64,000 nt of DNA. Source: UBA12077 sp963665525 (GTDB lineage Bacteria > Bacteroidota > Bacteroidia > Bacteroidales > UBA12077). Numbering within the stretch: position 1 is the stretch's first letter; every line of letters starts with the position of its first letter. Positions 19,622 through 28,557 of this stretch are shown in pieces. The notes beneath the pieces are model-generated. The model was not told the DNA's origin. It saw nothing but the letters and a program-made list of their open reading frames with translations, and did not search any database. A program made the translations under genes and the position numbers. The stretch lies in NCBI GenBank assembly GCA_963665525.1, contig OY762280.1, forward strand, positions 186,001 to 250,000. Direction: 5' to 3'.

Positions 19622-20533
19622 ATGTATTTGAAAAAGATAGTAGCATTGCTCATCCTAACAAACCTTTTTTTGTTTTCGAATTGCCAGGATGAAACAAATG
19701 CAGATGAGAACCAAATTGAGTTTAATGGACCATATCTTGGTATGTCAGAACCGGGTAATAGTCCTGTGCAGTTTGCTCCTGATTTCTTTAGGAAGATAGG
19801 AGAACTGCATACTACACCTGTATTTACTCCAAATGGAAAAGAGATGTATTATAGTTTAATGGGAGGTAATGAAATTGTACAAAGAATATCTTGTATTGAT
19901 AATCTCTGGACTGATATTGAGGATATTTCATTTCTTAAAGATTGTCGTGATATTTCCATTTCGAACAACGGTAAGCAATTGATTTACTTTAAAGATGATC
20001 AATCAAATAATGAGAATATATGGATAGCTGAAAGAGTAAATGAATCATCCGACTGGATGAATTATACAGAGTTGAATCAAAATATAAACCAGTTTGATGT
20101 CCATTGGGGAGCAACGATAAGTGATGATAATACATTATTTTTTGGAGCTGGGTTAAATGAAGATGCGCCGTATGATATTTATTATTCAAAGTACTTGAAT
20201 GGAGAGTATCAGGAATCGATTAAATTAGGGGCAGAAATAAACACTCCTGATCAATTTGAAGATAATCCCTTTATAGCACCAGATGGTAGTTATTTGCTTT
20301 TTACAAGATCAAAACCTGACTGGATGCAGAAAAATATTTATATCAGTTTTTATGATTCATCTACAAAATCATGGTCACAAGCTCAGAAATTACCATATCC
20401 AATTAACACAGGAGCACATGAATTATCACCCAGAATAACACCTGATGGTAAATATTTCTTTTTCCTTAGCGAGAGATCTGGTAAGTTTCTACCTTACTGG
20501 ATGAATGCCAATTTTTTAAATAATAAACGATAA
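19622..20533 (+). CDS. PD40 beta-propeller lipoprotein
   Basis: A 303-residue probable lipoprotein (leader ending LFSNC, Cys21). After a G-P-Y-L-G-M-S-E-P-G linker it has PD40 (WD40-like, TolB-type) propeller blades, each with a variant of P-D/N-G-K-x-x-x-F/Y: T-P-N-G-K-E-M-Y-Y, S-N-N-G-K-Q-L-I-Y, A-P-D-G-S-Y-L-L-F and T-P-D-G-K-Y-F-F-F. These propellers bind proteins or glycans in the envelope and have no known catalysis. A WD40 lipoprotein follows after 12 bases. A truncated copy of the first 50 residues lies at 21755-21961. Confidence 0.85.
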   Translation: MYLKKIVALLILTNLFLFSNCQDETNADENQIEFNGPYLGMSEPGNSPVQFAPDFFRKIGELHTTPVFTPNGKEMYYSLMGGNEIVQRISCIDNLWTDIEDISFLKDCRDISISNNGKQLIYFKDDQSNNENIWIAERVNESSDWMNYTELNQNINQFDVHWGATISDDNTLFFGAGLNEDAPYDIYYSKYLNGEYQESIKLGAEINTPDQFEDNPFIAPDGSYLLFTRSKPDWMQKNIYISFYDSSTKSWSQAQKLPYPINTGAHELSPRITPDGKYFFFLSERSGKFLPYWMNANFLNNKR

Positions 20534-20545
20534 AAATAGAATAAT

Positions 20546-21559
20546 ATGAAGAGTTTAAAGTTAATTTTTGTTGGGATCTTTATTCTTTTAGTATATACTG
20601 CTATTAGTTGCAGTGAAGAAAATGATGATCCATTTGTATTTAGTGATGAAATAATATCAAAAGAAAATATTCAAAATCTTGGAAAGTACAAAGCTATTGG
20701 ATATTCTAAATCAAATATTAGTTATTTAGAGTTTACCGGAGACAAACAATATTTAATAGCTGCTGCATATGATGGGACAATTAAAGTCTATGATATGAAT
20801 CAATTTATTGAGACCAAAACATTTTTTGCACAAGATGAGCTATTATCAATGCTGGTAAATAATGAAAAGGAAGAGATAATAACTGGAGGTAATACAGAAG
20901 AAGTAAATTTCTGGGACTATACTGGTAATTTATTATCTAGTTATACTGTTGGTTATGAAATACACAGCATGGCGCTATCTCCTGATTGTAATAAATTAGC
21001 TATTGGTTGTGAATCTCATAAAATTATAATTCTGGATTTGAGTACAAATGAGAAAATAGCAGAACTAACCAGTGATTATCATTATGTATCAAATCTATTA
21101 TTCTCAAAAGATCAGAATTATTTATTTGCAAGCTATGAGCGTGATAATAATGTTATCCTAAAGTGGGATACTAATAATTGGGGTCAAAAAGAATTGATAA
21201 AACAAGAAAGTTCACGAATTGATTATCATAGTATTAAACAATATGCTACTGATAAGTTAGTAATTGCTACATCTAAAAATGCAATTGAATCTATTAATTC
21301 GCAAACAGGTGATGCTATTGTTAGTTATTCTGCTCATACATCCGGTGTGCATGATATAGCAATATCTTATAACGAAGAGCTAATTGCTTCCGCTGGCGAT
21401 GATGGTAAGTTAATAGTATGGAATGCGAAGAATGCTGAATTATTTAGAACAGTAAGTGTGAATAAAGAAGTAATGAGTATAGCATTTTCTCCTGATGGTA
21501 AGTATTTGGCTTTTTATGTAGCTGGTAAGGGTGTTCAGATTTGGGCTATTAACAAATAA
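20546..21559 (+). CDS. WD40-repeat lipoprotein
   Basis: A 337-residue probable lipoprotein (leader ending AISC, Cys22). Repeated WD40 features span about residues 55-335: F-T-G-D-K-Q-Y-L, I-K-V-Y-D, V-N-F-W-D-Y, L-S-P-D-C-N-K-L-A-I, A-H-T-S-G-V-H-D-I-A, A-S-A-G-D-D-G-K-L-I-V-W-N and F-S-P-D-G-K-Y-L-A, giving about seven blades. It is probably a periplasmic or surface interaction platform. It is co-oriented 12 bases after the PD40 lipoprotein gene and likely co-transcribed with it. Confidence 0.85.
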   Translation: MKSLKLIFVGIFILLVYTAISCSEENDDPFVFSDEIISKENIQNLGKYKAIGYSKSNISYLEFTGDKQYLIAAAYDGTIKVYDMNQFIETKTFFAQDELLSMLVNNEKEEIITGGNTEEVNFWDYTGNLLSSYTVGYEIHSMALSPDCNKLAIGCESHKIIILDLSTNEKIAELTSDYHYVSNLLFSKDQNYLFASYERDNNVILKWDTNNWGQKELIKQESSRIDYHSIKQYATDKLVIATSKNAIESINSQTGDAIVSYSAHTSGVHDIAISYNEELIASAGDDGKLIVWNAKNAELFRTVSVNKEVMSIAFSPDGKYLAFYVAGKGVQIWAINK

Positions 21560-21562
21560 ATA

Positions 21563-21649
21563 TTAAACAGATATCAAGTTATTAGTTACAGAATAAGCAA
21601 AGCTGTAATGCATACTTTCATCCCAGAATTAGGTCCTATCCCTAAATAA
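21563..21649 (+). pseudogene. C-terminal tail of a duplicated serine hydrolase
   Basis: The frame reads L-N-R-Y-Q-V-I-S-Y-R-I-S-K-A-V then M-H-T-F-I-P-E-L-G-P-I-P-K and TAA. This aligns with the last 27 codons of the serine hydrolase at 18406-19509. The stretch begins four bases after the WD40 gene stop and leads into hairpin copy 7 and a PD40 gene start, reproducing the order found at 19430-19770. It is a gene ruin left by a tandem duplication that was later mostly deleted. Confidence 0.88.
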
Positions 21650-21674
21650 GAACAATATAAAACCATAAATAATT

Positions 21675-21698
21675 AGTCCAAGCGTTCATGCTTGGACT
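21675..21698. terminator. AGTCC hairpin, copy 7
   Basis: A perfect 9-bp stem: AGTCCAAGC, loop GTTCAT, GCTTGGACT, followed by CTTTT. It is the duplicate of copy 6, yet the stem is re-paired with different bases and the loop is in the opposite orientation, while the downstream 50 bases stay conserved. Confidence 0.8.
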
Positions 21699-21754
21699 CT
21701 TTTATTGCAATCATATAGTATACTTGTCTCCGTATTCATTTTAAATAAATTAAT

Positions 21755-21961
21755 ATGTACTTAAAACAGATAATAATACTAATTATTCTTATGAGTCTTT
21801 TTTTATGCTCTAATTGCCAGGAAGAAGAAAGTTCTGATAAAAACCAGGTAACATTCTATGGATCATATCTTGGTATGTCAAAACCGGGTAATAGTCCTGT
21901 GCAGTTTGCTAATGCACAGAAATTGTTTAAGTTAACAAAAAATAAAAAATATGCAGTTTAA
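21755..21961 (+). pseudogene. Truncated PD40 lipoprotein start
   Basis: The first 50 codons match the start of the PD40 lipoprotein at 19622 (lipobox LCSNC, then G-S-Y-L-G-M-S-K-P-G-N-S-P-V-Q-F-A). The propeller is then gone: the frame continues into N-A-Q-K-L-F and stops after 68 codons at 21961. A lipoprotein peptide could still be made, but the functional domain is missing. It overlaps the next start by 11 bases, so its conserved promoter region may now serve the ankyrin-PD40 gene. Confidence 0.8.
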
Positions 21962-23960
21962 AAGTCAAGTTTTAGGAATTGTGTCTTTAGTATTAATATT
22001 ATTTAATGTTAATGTCCAGTCACAAGAAATAATAGATGCAGTAAAATCAAATGATCTAAATACTGTAAAAAGTATTATCGAAGAAGATAAAAATCAGGTT
22101 AATACACATGATAACCGAAATTGTTATGCGATACATTATGCTTGTAATATTGACTCAGTGGACATAGTAAGATATTTGGTTGAAAACGGTGCTAATATCA
22201 ATGTCCAGGATGTTGATGGAGATATCCCCATTTCATGGGCATTAGCTCGAGGACATAAGGACATTGCTAAATTACTTATAGAAAAAGGAGCCGATCTAAA
22301 TATTTCTAATAATAATGGATATACATTATTACACTGGGCTGCATTCAGTTCGGATGGAGAAATAGCGCAATTATTTATTGACAAAGGAGTAAACCTAAAT
22401 ACAGTTGATTTTGAACATAAAACAGCATTACATCATGCTGGCGAAAGAGAAAATGTCGAAGTTGCAAAGGTATTAATTAAAGCAGGAGCAGATGTTGAAT
22501 TAAAGGATGATTATGGAAGAACTCCACTTGTTATTACTGCCCGACAAAACGGAAACATTGAAATTATAAAGTCACTTGTTGAGTATGGTGCAAATATGAA
22601 CTCAACTGATAAATTTGGTGATGGAGCATTAACTTTAGCAGCATGGCGCGGATACGAAGATGCAGTAGATTATTTATTAGAAAAAGGCATAAAAATCCCT
22701 ACTGATAAAAATCAACAATGGAGTTTGATGCTCTATTCTGTTTCTAAAAACATGCCTAAACTTTTCAATATTATGATTGAAAAAGAAATTGATTTGTACT
22801 CTTATAACGAGGAAGGTGGAAAATTGATACATAATGCAGCCCAAGGTGGCAATCCTTCAATAATGAGAAAACTGCTCCAATATAATTTTGAGATCAATGG
22901 CAGAGATATCTTTGGGTGGACACCTATTCATTATGCAGCCGAAAAAGGATACCATGAGATAATAAAATTACTACTCGAAAATAATTGTGATCCTAATAAA
23001 CGAAACTTTGCTGGTGAATCAGCTTTTAATATTGCACAGAATAATAATCAACAAGGGGTAATTGAACTCTTAAAAGAACATAAAATTGATGAATCGCCCA
23101 TACAATTTCCTAAATTAAAAGGAGATTATCTGGGGCAACAAAAACAAAAAGAAGGACCCGAATTATTTGCAAAAGGGATTGTGGCCACTAAAGAATTTTC
23201 TCATAGTCCTATAACATTTTCACCCAGTATGGATGAAGCTTTTTGGCCAAGCTCTATTTTATTAGAATCAGGTTTTTCAAAAAGTTTTATAATGTACTCC
23301 AAACAAGTTAATGGAATCTGGACCAAACCTGAAAAAGCACCTTTCAATACTGAATATGGCGAAGAAGAACCTTTTTATTCGACTGATGGGAATCGCTTAT
23401 ATTTCATTTCTGAACGTCCTATTGTTGAAGGAGCACGTCCAGGTGCAGAAAATTTTTGGTATGTAGAAAGAATAAATGATGGCTGGTCTAATCCTATTCC
23501 TTTACCGCAAAATATAAATAGAATGCGAAAACATTGGCAGTTTTCAGTTGATAATGAAGAGAATTTATATTTCAGTGCTGAAGATCCAAGTGGATATGGC
23601 ATGGGAGATATTTATGTTGCAAAAATCGTAAATGGTACATATAGCGATCCTGTAAATGTTGGCGAAACTATTAATACTTCTGGTGGAGAATTTTGCCCGG
23701 TAATTTCTCCAGATGGAAGCTACCTGATTTTTACCAATGATGAAGTTGGTCTTTGTATTAGTTTTAAGTTAGATGATAGAAATTGGAGTACCCCGATTAA
23801 ACTTAAAGATCATATTGCAGGATTGGAACGTAGCCTTGGGGCACAAATATCACCAGATGGAGAATACTTGTTCTTTTTAGGACAAGAAAATGGTGTTAAT
23901 GGAATTTGTTGGATAAGAATAAAAGAAACAATTGAGAAACTAAGAAAAGTAACTAAATAA
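21951..23960 (+). CDS. Exported ankyrin-repeat plus PD40 propeller protein
   Basis: A 669-residue protein with a signal peptide (residues 1-24, ending VQSQE). About eleven ankyrin repeats span residues 25-385 (typical G-A-D/N-I/V-N/E, T-P-L and H-Y/W-A-A motifs). A linker with G-D-Y-L-G-Q leads into PD40 blades at about 400-665: Y-S-T-D-G-N-R-L-Y-F, S-P-D-G-S-Y-L-I-F and S-P-D-G-E-Y-L-F-F. Both halves are interaction domains. It shares this two-part build with the protein at 34922. It overlaps the truncated PD40 start, so it may be translated by coupling from that ruin. Confidence 0.87.
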   Translation: MQFKSQVLGIVSLVLILFNVNVQSQEIIDAVKSNDLNTVKSIIEEDKNQVNTHDNRNCYAIHYACNIDSVDIVRYLVENGANINVQDVDGDIPISWALARGHKDIAKLLIEKGADLNISNNNGYTLLHWAAFSSDGEIAQLFIDKGVNLNTVDFEHKTALHHAGERENVEVAKVLIKAGADVELKDDYGRTPLVITARQNGNIEIIKSLVEYGANMNSTDKFGDGALTLAAWRGYEDAVDYLLEKGIKIPTDKNQQWSLMLYSVSKNMPKLFNIMIEKEIDLYSYNEEGGKLIHNAAQGGNPSIMRKLLQYNFEINGRDIFGWTPIHYAAEKGYHEIIKLLLENNCDPNKRNFAGESAFNIAQNNNQQGVIELLKEHKIDESPIQFPKLKGDYLGQQKQKEGPELFAKGIVATKEFSHSPITFSPSMDEAFWPSSILLESGFSKSFIMYSKQVNGIWTKPEKAPFNTEYGEEEPFYSTDGNRLYFISERPIVEGARPGAENFWYVERINDGWSNPIPLPQNINRMRKHWQFSVDNEENLYFSAEDPSGYGMGDIYVAKIVNGTYSDPVNVGETINTSGGEFCPVISPDGSYLIFTNDEVGLCISFKLDDRNWSTPIKLKDHIAGLERSLGAQISPDGEYLFFLGQENGVNGICWIRIKETIEKLRKVTK

Positions 23961-23970
23961 AACGAGTATC

Positions 23971-24864
23971 ATGAAGAAAACAATATTAAACTTAGCCATT
24001 TTAGCAAGTGCATTAATTTTGGGAATAAAGGTAATAGCACAAGAATCAAAGCCAAAAGGTCAGTTAGCATATTATACATCAGACGATGGTAAAACAGAAC
24101 AAATATTCTTAATTAATATTGATGGTACTGAAAAAATTAGATTAACTGATGGCCCATCGAATAATATTTGCCCGGAATGGTCACCTGATGGAACACAAAT
24201 CTTATTTGAATCTGATCGTGATGGAAATACAGAAATATACAAAATGAATGCGGATGGAAGTAACCAAATCCGGTTAACCAATAATTCAGCAGAAGAATAC
24301 CATCATAAATGGTCTCCAGATGGCTCCAATATCACTTTTGTTTCAACACGAGATGGAGATCCTGAGATATTTATAATGGATGCCGATGGAAGTAATCAAA
24401 AGCAATTAACCTTTAATGATTATGAGGATGGTTATGCCACTTGGTCTCCCGACGGGAAAGAACTCATTTTTTATTCGGGACAAGAGGCATTAAACATTTT
24501 TACAATGAGCATAGATGGTAAAGATATAAAACAGCTAACTTTCCGTAAAACAAAAGATATTTTCCCAAACTATTCTCCTGATGGGAAAAAGGTCGTATTC
24601 AGATCTCATGAAGATGACGTCCGAAAAAGAAATGTATATGTAATGAATGCTGATGGATCAGGTATTAAAGCTTTAACAAATTCAGATTCAGTGGATGAGA
24701 ATGGAGTATGGTCTACATGTGGTAATTATATACTATTTCAATCAAGTCGTTCAGGGGTATATCAAATTTATATTATGAATGCCGATGGCAGTAATCAACG
24801 CTGTATTACACATAAAGGATATAATGAATATTGGCCATCTTGGAAGCCACAAAATAAATTTTAA
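23971..24864 (+). CDS. TolB-like six-blade propeller, exported
   Basis: A 297-residue protein with a signal peptide (residues 1-23, ending VIAQE). It is built of about six regular blades, each with W/Y-S-P-D-G and then M-N/D-A-D-G-S-N-Q/G: for example W-S-P-D-G-T-Q-I-L-F, K-M-N-A-D-G-S-N-Q-I and I-M-D-A-D-G-S-N-Q-K. This is the classic TolB/DPP6-like PD40 pattern. It lacks the TolB N-terminal domain and no tol genes are present, so it is a free-standing periplasmic propeller. It starts 10 bases after the ankyrin-PD40 gene and precedes a permease by 33 bases; the three are probably one unit. Confidence 0.87.
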   Translation: MKKTILNLAILASALILGIKVIAQESKPKGQLAYYTSDDGKTEQIFLINIDGTEKIRLTDGPSNNICPEWSPDGTQILFESDRDGNTEIYKMNADGSNQIRLTNNSAEEYHHKWSPDGSNITFVSTRDGDPEIFIMDADGSNQKQLTFNDYEDGYATWSPDGKELIFYSGQEALNIFTMSIDGKDIKQLTFRKTKDIFPNYSPDGKKVVFRSHEDDVRKRNVYVMNADGSGIKALTNSDSVDENGVWSTCGNYILFQSSRSGVYQIYIMNADGSNQRCITHKGYNEYWPSWKPQNKF

Positions 24865-24897
24865 CGATCATAAAATAAAAACTTAACACGATACATT

Positions 24898-27240
24898 ATG
24901 CTTAAAAATTATTTAATAGCTGCTCTAAGAAACATAGTAAGACAAAAATTATATTCGTTCATTAATATTATTGGCTTATCTGTTGGGATAGCAGCCTGCA
25001 TATTAATTCTCTTATGGGTAATTGATGAGTTGAGTTATGATAAATTTCATGAAAAAGTAAATAACTTATATAGAGTAACTGTAACAGAAGAATATTCAGG
25101 TGGAGAACCTTTTTATTTTGCATCAACACCACCAAATTTAGGTCCAACATTAAAAGAAGAATATTCTGAAATAATTAATACAGCTCGTTATCGAAATCTA
25201 GCTGGCAGAGTTATAAAAATTAATGAAAACATTTTCTTTGAAAATGATTTTGTTGCTGCCGATGCTTCATTATTTGAAATGTTCAGTTTCCCAATAATTG
25301 AAGGAAGTGTTGAACAAGCCTTATCTCAGCCAGATGGAGTTTTAATTAGTGAATCAATTTCTCATAAATATTTTGGGAATGATAATCCAATTGGTAAACA
25401 AATTATAGTAGATAATAAGCATAATATATTTATCACTGGAGTATTTAAAGATATACCTTCAAACTCACATATAAAGTTTGATTTTGTAATTCCTTTGAAA
25501 AGCATCGAAAGATTCGGTTTTCCATTAGATAGATGGGATTATTTTGCATTTACCGATTATGTTGAATTACAGGAAAATTGCAGTCTGGAAAACATTAAAA
25601 ATAAGATTAAAAACGTAATCAAGCAGCACGATGAATCTTCTATAGCAACAATATCTTTACAACCTATAACAGATATTCACTTATTCTCAAGTAAATATGG
25701 AGGAAAAGGAGATATAAAAACAGTAATACTATTTTCTTTTATAGCTGTTCTTGTATTGCTTACCGCTTGTATCAATTTTATGAATCTTTTTACAGCTCAA
25801 TCAACCAAAAAAGCTAAAGAGATAGGCCTAAGAAAAGTGGTTGGAAGCTCCAGAGAAAAAATCATTTTAAAAATATATTTCGAAACTTTTGTATTAACCG
25901 TTTTTGCTCTTTTATTATCAGTCTTAATTGTTGAGTTATTTTTACCTTGGTTTAATAACTTATCTGCAAAGGAGCTTACACTTAACTTTGGACAGAATAT
26001 ATTTCTTGTTTCCATTTTATTAGGAGTTGTAGTGATAACCAGTATTATAGCAGGAGCTTACCCGGCATTTCATTTATCTGCATTTAATCCACTTAAAATT
26101 ATGAAAGGAGAAATGTACTCAGGAAGCAAAGGATCATCATTCAGGAAAGTTTTAGTTACAATCCAGTTTACATTATCAATTATATTAATTATTTGCTCAT
26201 TTTTTATTAGCAAACAATTAATATTCATGAGAAACTATGATATGGGGTATGATAAAGACCATGTGCTAATTCTTTCACTTAAAGGAGAATCTAAAAAACA
26301 TAGACAAACGTTAAAGTCTGAACTAATTAAATTACCGGGAGTTAAATCCTGCTGTGCAGTATCACATCCGCCAACACGTCCTATGTATTCTTTTAATGTT
26401 GATAATTGGGAAGGAAGAAATACAGAAGATAAAATATTGACCTATGTAATGTACACAGATCAAGATTTTTTAGAAACCCTAAATATTGAATTAAAAGAAG
26501 GAAGATATTTATCTAATGAGATTGCTTCAGATTCAATAGAAGGACTGGTAATAAACCAGTCTGCAGCTAAATATATGGGAATGAATAATCCAATAGGTAA
26601 AATGGTCTCAGATAATCGAATTATTGGAGTGGTTAATGATTTTCATTTTAACACCCTGCATACAGATATTAAACCCCATTTCTTCTTTTTAGGAAAAGAT
26701 GATTTTAATTATTTACTAATAAAATTGAATAGTATTAACATTATAGATACAAGAAACTTGATCAATGAAACATGGTTGAAGATAAATCCGGATATCCCTA
26801 TAGAGTCAGAATTTTTAGATGCCAAGTTTGATGAGATTTATAGAAAAGATATACGAACAGCCAAAATCGTTATTGCATTTACTATTTTGATAATATTAAT
26901 ATCCTGTTTAGGATTATTTGGATTGGCATCTTTTTCGGCTGCACAACGCACCAAAGAAATAGGAATTCGAAAAGTATTAGGAGCTTCTATAAAACAGATA
27001 GTATCCATATTATCATGGGAGTTTACAAAATGGGTGGTTTTGGCAAATCTTATAGCATGGCCAATATCATTTTACATCATGAAAAAAATGCTAAACAGCT
27101 ATGAATACAAAGTAGACCTTAGCTGGTGGATTTTTGCATTGGCTGGGTTAACTACTTTTATTATTGCAGTTATTACCGTTAGCTTTCATGCTTATAGAGC
27201 GGCTAATACAAATCCAGCTAAAACTTTAAAATATGAGTAA
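24898..27240 (+). CDS. Double-FtsX permease without ATPase partner
   Basis: A 780-residue MacB/FtsX-type permease with the tandem layout: MLKNYLIAALRNI start, helix at about 20-42, periplasmic domain, helix bundle at about 280-405, second anchor near 425, second periplasmic domain and final helices at about 660-770. It retains Q-R-T-K-E-I-G-I-R-K-V-L-G-A before the last bundle and ends N-P-A-K-T-L-K-Y-E. It is the best-preserved member of the set in this window and is close in pattern to the gene at 46016. Upstream genes encode propellers; no ATPase is nearby. Confidence 0.9.
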   Translation: MLKNYLIAALRNIVRQKLYSFINIIGLSVGIAACILILLWVIDELSYDKFHEKVNNLYRVTVTEEYSGGEPFYFASTPPNLGPTLKEEYSEIINTARYRNLAGRVIKINENIFFENDFVAADASLFEMFSFPIIEGSVEQALSQPDGVLISESISHKYFGNDNPIGKQIIVDNKHNIFITGVFKDIPSNSHIKFDFVIPLKSIERFGFPLDRWDYFAFTDYVELQENCSLENIKNKIKNVIKQHDESSIATISLQPITDIHLFSSKYGGKGDIKTVILFSFIAVLVLLTACINFMNLFTAQSTKKAKEIGLRKVVGSSREKIILKIYFETFVLTVFALLLSVLIVELFLPWFNNLSAKELTLNFGQNIFLVSILLGVVVITSIIAGAYPAFHLSAFNPLKIMKGEMYSGSKGSSFRKVLVTIQFTLSIILIICSFFISKQLIFMRNYDMGYDKDHVLILSLKGESKKHRQTLKSELIKLPGVKSCCAVSHPPTRPMYSFNVDNWEGRNTEDKILTYVMYTDQDFLETLNIELKEGRYLSNEIASDSIEGLVINQSAAKYMGMNNPIGKMVSDNRIIGVVNDFHFNTLHTDIKPHFFFLGKDDFNYLLIKLNSINIIDTRNLINETWLKINPDIPIESEFLDAKFDEIYRKDIRTAKIVIAFTILIILISCLGLFGLASFSAAQRTKEIGIRKVLGASIKQIVSILSWEFTKWVVLANLIAWPISFYIMKKMLNSYEYKVDLSWWIFALAGLTTFIIAVITVSFHAYRAANTNPAKTLKYE

Positions 27241-27244
27241 TTAA

Positions 27245-27376
27245 TTTTATGAAGAACTATATTTTAATTATAATGATAATGAATTATTAGTAGCCAATTA
27301 CTCTCCAGATAAGAAATATCTTTTTTTGTTAGATGATGCTGATATTTATTGGATTGATGCAAGTGTTTTTAAATGA
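27245..27376 (+). pseudogene. C-terminal PD40 fragment
   Basis: A short frame ending at TGA 27374-27376 reads E-E-L-Y-F-N-Y and then N-Y-S-P-D-K-K-Y-L-F, followed by D-A-D-I-Y-W-I-D-A-S-V-F-K. This is the last blade and closing strand of a PD40 protein, like the end of the one at 34922 (D-I-Y-W-V-D-A-K-V). The rest of the gene is absent and no valid start remains. It sits between the permease and the next PD40 gene. Confidence 0.78.
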
Positions 27377-27393
27377 AATAAAAAATATAAGTT

Positions 27394-28290
27394 ATGAGAA
27401 CAAAGTCAATTATTCTAATAATTATAATTACATCTTTAACAATGAGATGTAATTCACAAAATAGTACAAAGGAATTAAAAGGAAAGTATTTTGGACAAAC
27501 GCCCCCAGGTATGACTCCTGAAATATTTGCTCTTGGAATCATCTCAACCGAAGACCATGAATTCTCAATTACTATTTCACCAGATGGGAAAAGTATATAT
27601 TTCACACGTCGAGTTAAAGAATTTGATAGAAACCGAATTATGGTAACATTCTTAACTGATTCAGGTTGGACAAAACCTAGAATAGCACCAATAATTGGAG
27701 ATGATGAAGGAATGGAACCTTATATAACAAATGATGGCATGGAACTTTATTTCCAAAGTTGGCGATTTGCAGAAGGACAAAATCAACCTTCAATGGATAC
27801 TTGGAAAGCTAATATTGATAATAATCAGATTACAAACCCTGTTCATCTCGACGCACCTTTTAATCCTTCTAAATCAATGTTTATTAGTATGGATGATCGT
27901 AAGACAATCTACACCACAAATATTGATAGACAATCTAAAATTGGTCGTATTGTGTATAGCGAATTGAGTAATGGTAAATATCAAAATTATAAGCCAGTAA
28001 GCCCTAACATCAATATTAATGGAACTGAAAGTTATCCTTGCATTTCAAAAGATGGTAGTTTTTTAATATTTATGAAAAGAGTCGACAATAACGCTCAACT
28101 TTATATTTCATTTAAAGTTAATAATAAATGGACATCGGCTGAACACATAGATCTTGGGCTGGATCACGCAAGTTTACCTAGCCTTTCAAAAGACGAAAAA
28201 TATTTATTTTTCACATCTTCTCCAAAAAGATTAAAAGGTGATATTTGGTGGGTAAGTACAAAAGTGTTGGAAGAATTAAAACCAAATTGA
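27394..28290 (+). CDS. Exported PD40 propeller protein
   Basis: A 298-residue protein with an N-terminal export signal (residues 1-17, I-I-L-I-I-I-I-T-S-L-T, then M-R-C-N-S). Cys16 may be a lipobox cysteine although the -1 Arg is unusual. After G-K-Y-F-G-Q-T-P-P-G-M-T-P it has PD40 blades: S-P-D-G-K-S-I-Y-F, T-N-D-G-M-E-L-Y-F, S-K-D-G-S-F-L-I-F and S-K-D-E-K-Y-L-F-F, ending D-I-W-W-V-S-T-K-V-L. This is the same module as the C-terminal halves of the ankyrin-PD40 genes. It is flanked on both sides by PD40 ruins, so the array here was once several PD40 genes long. Confidence 0.84.
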   Translation: MRTKSIILIIIITSLTMRCNSQNSTKELKGKYFGQTPPGMTPEIFALGIISTEDHEFSITISPDGKSIYFTRRVKEFDRNRIMVTFLTDSGWTKPRIAPIIGDDEGMEPYITNDGMELYFQSWRFAEGQNQPSMDTWKANIDNNQITNPVHLDAPFNPSKSMFISMDDRKTIYTTNIDRQSKIGRIVYSELSNGKYQNYKPVSPNININGTESYPCISKDGSFLIFMKRVDNNAQLYISFKVNNKWTSAEHIDLGLDHASLPSLSKDEKYLFFTSSPKRLKGDIWWVSTKVLEELKPN

Positions 28291-28360
28291 TGCTGATATT
28301 TATTGGATAAATGCTAGTGTTATAGATAATACTAAAGTTAATCTAAATTATAAGTTATGA
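28289..28360 (+). pseudogene. Second C-terminal PD40 fragment
   Basis: The frame D-A-D-I-Y-W-I-N-A-S-V-I-D ending at TGA 28358-28360 matches the closing strand of the fragment at 27245-27376 and of intact PD40 genes. It overlaps the stop codon of the preceding PD40 gene by two bases. It is directly followed by a beheaded PD40 start. Confidence 0.78.
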
Positions 28361-28404
28361 GGATAGTATCGATTATTTTAATTATTATAATTACTTTTTC
28401 ATAA
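28357..28404 (+). pseudogene. Signal-peptide start of a deleted PD40 gene
   Basis: ATG at 28357 opens M-R-I-V-S-I-I-L-I-I-I-I-T-F-S and then TAA. This matches the start of the PD40 gene at 27394 (M-R-T-K-S-I-I-L-I-I-I-I-T-S). The preceding bases AAGTT are also shared. Only 15 codons remain before degeneration. The next 80 bases to hairpin copy 8 hold nothing recognisable. Confidence 0.7.
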
Positions 28405-28484
28405 TCCATTTATAAAAGAGCAGATATCATAATTTCATTATGAAAAAACTTTAAACTATAAAAAAATTATTTTTCCAGTTAGTA

Positions 28485-28508
28485 AGTCCAATCTTTCATG
28501 ATTGGACT
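28485..28508. terminator. AGTCC hairpin, copy 8
   Basis: A perfect stem: AGTCCAATC, loop TTTCAT, GATTGGACT. The flanks are not strongly A/T-run-like (GTA before, TATA after), so terminator strength may be low. It follows the PD40 ruins. Confidence 0.75.
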
Positions 28509-28557
28509 TATATAAATGTATATTTCCTTTATTTTGACCTAAAAAATATATACAAAT

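Noticed and set aside
27249..27290. A 13-codon start (M-K-N-Y-I-L-I-I) as the head of a PD40 gene at 27249
   Set aside because: A different frame through the same bases is continuous with the PD40 tail ending at 27376, so the tail reading explains the sequence better.
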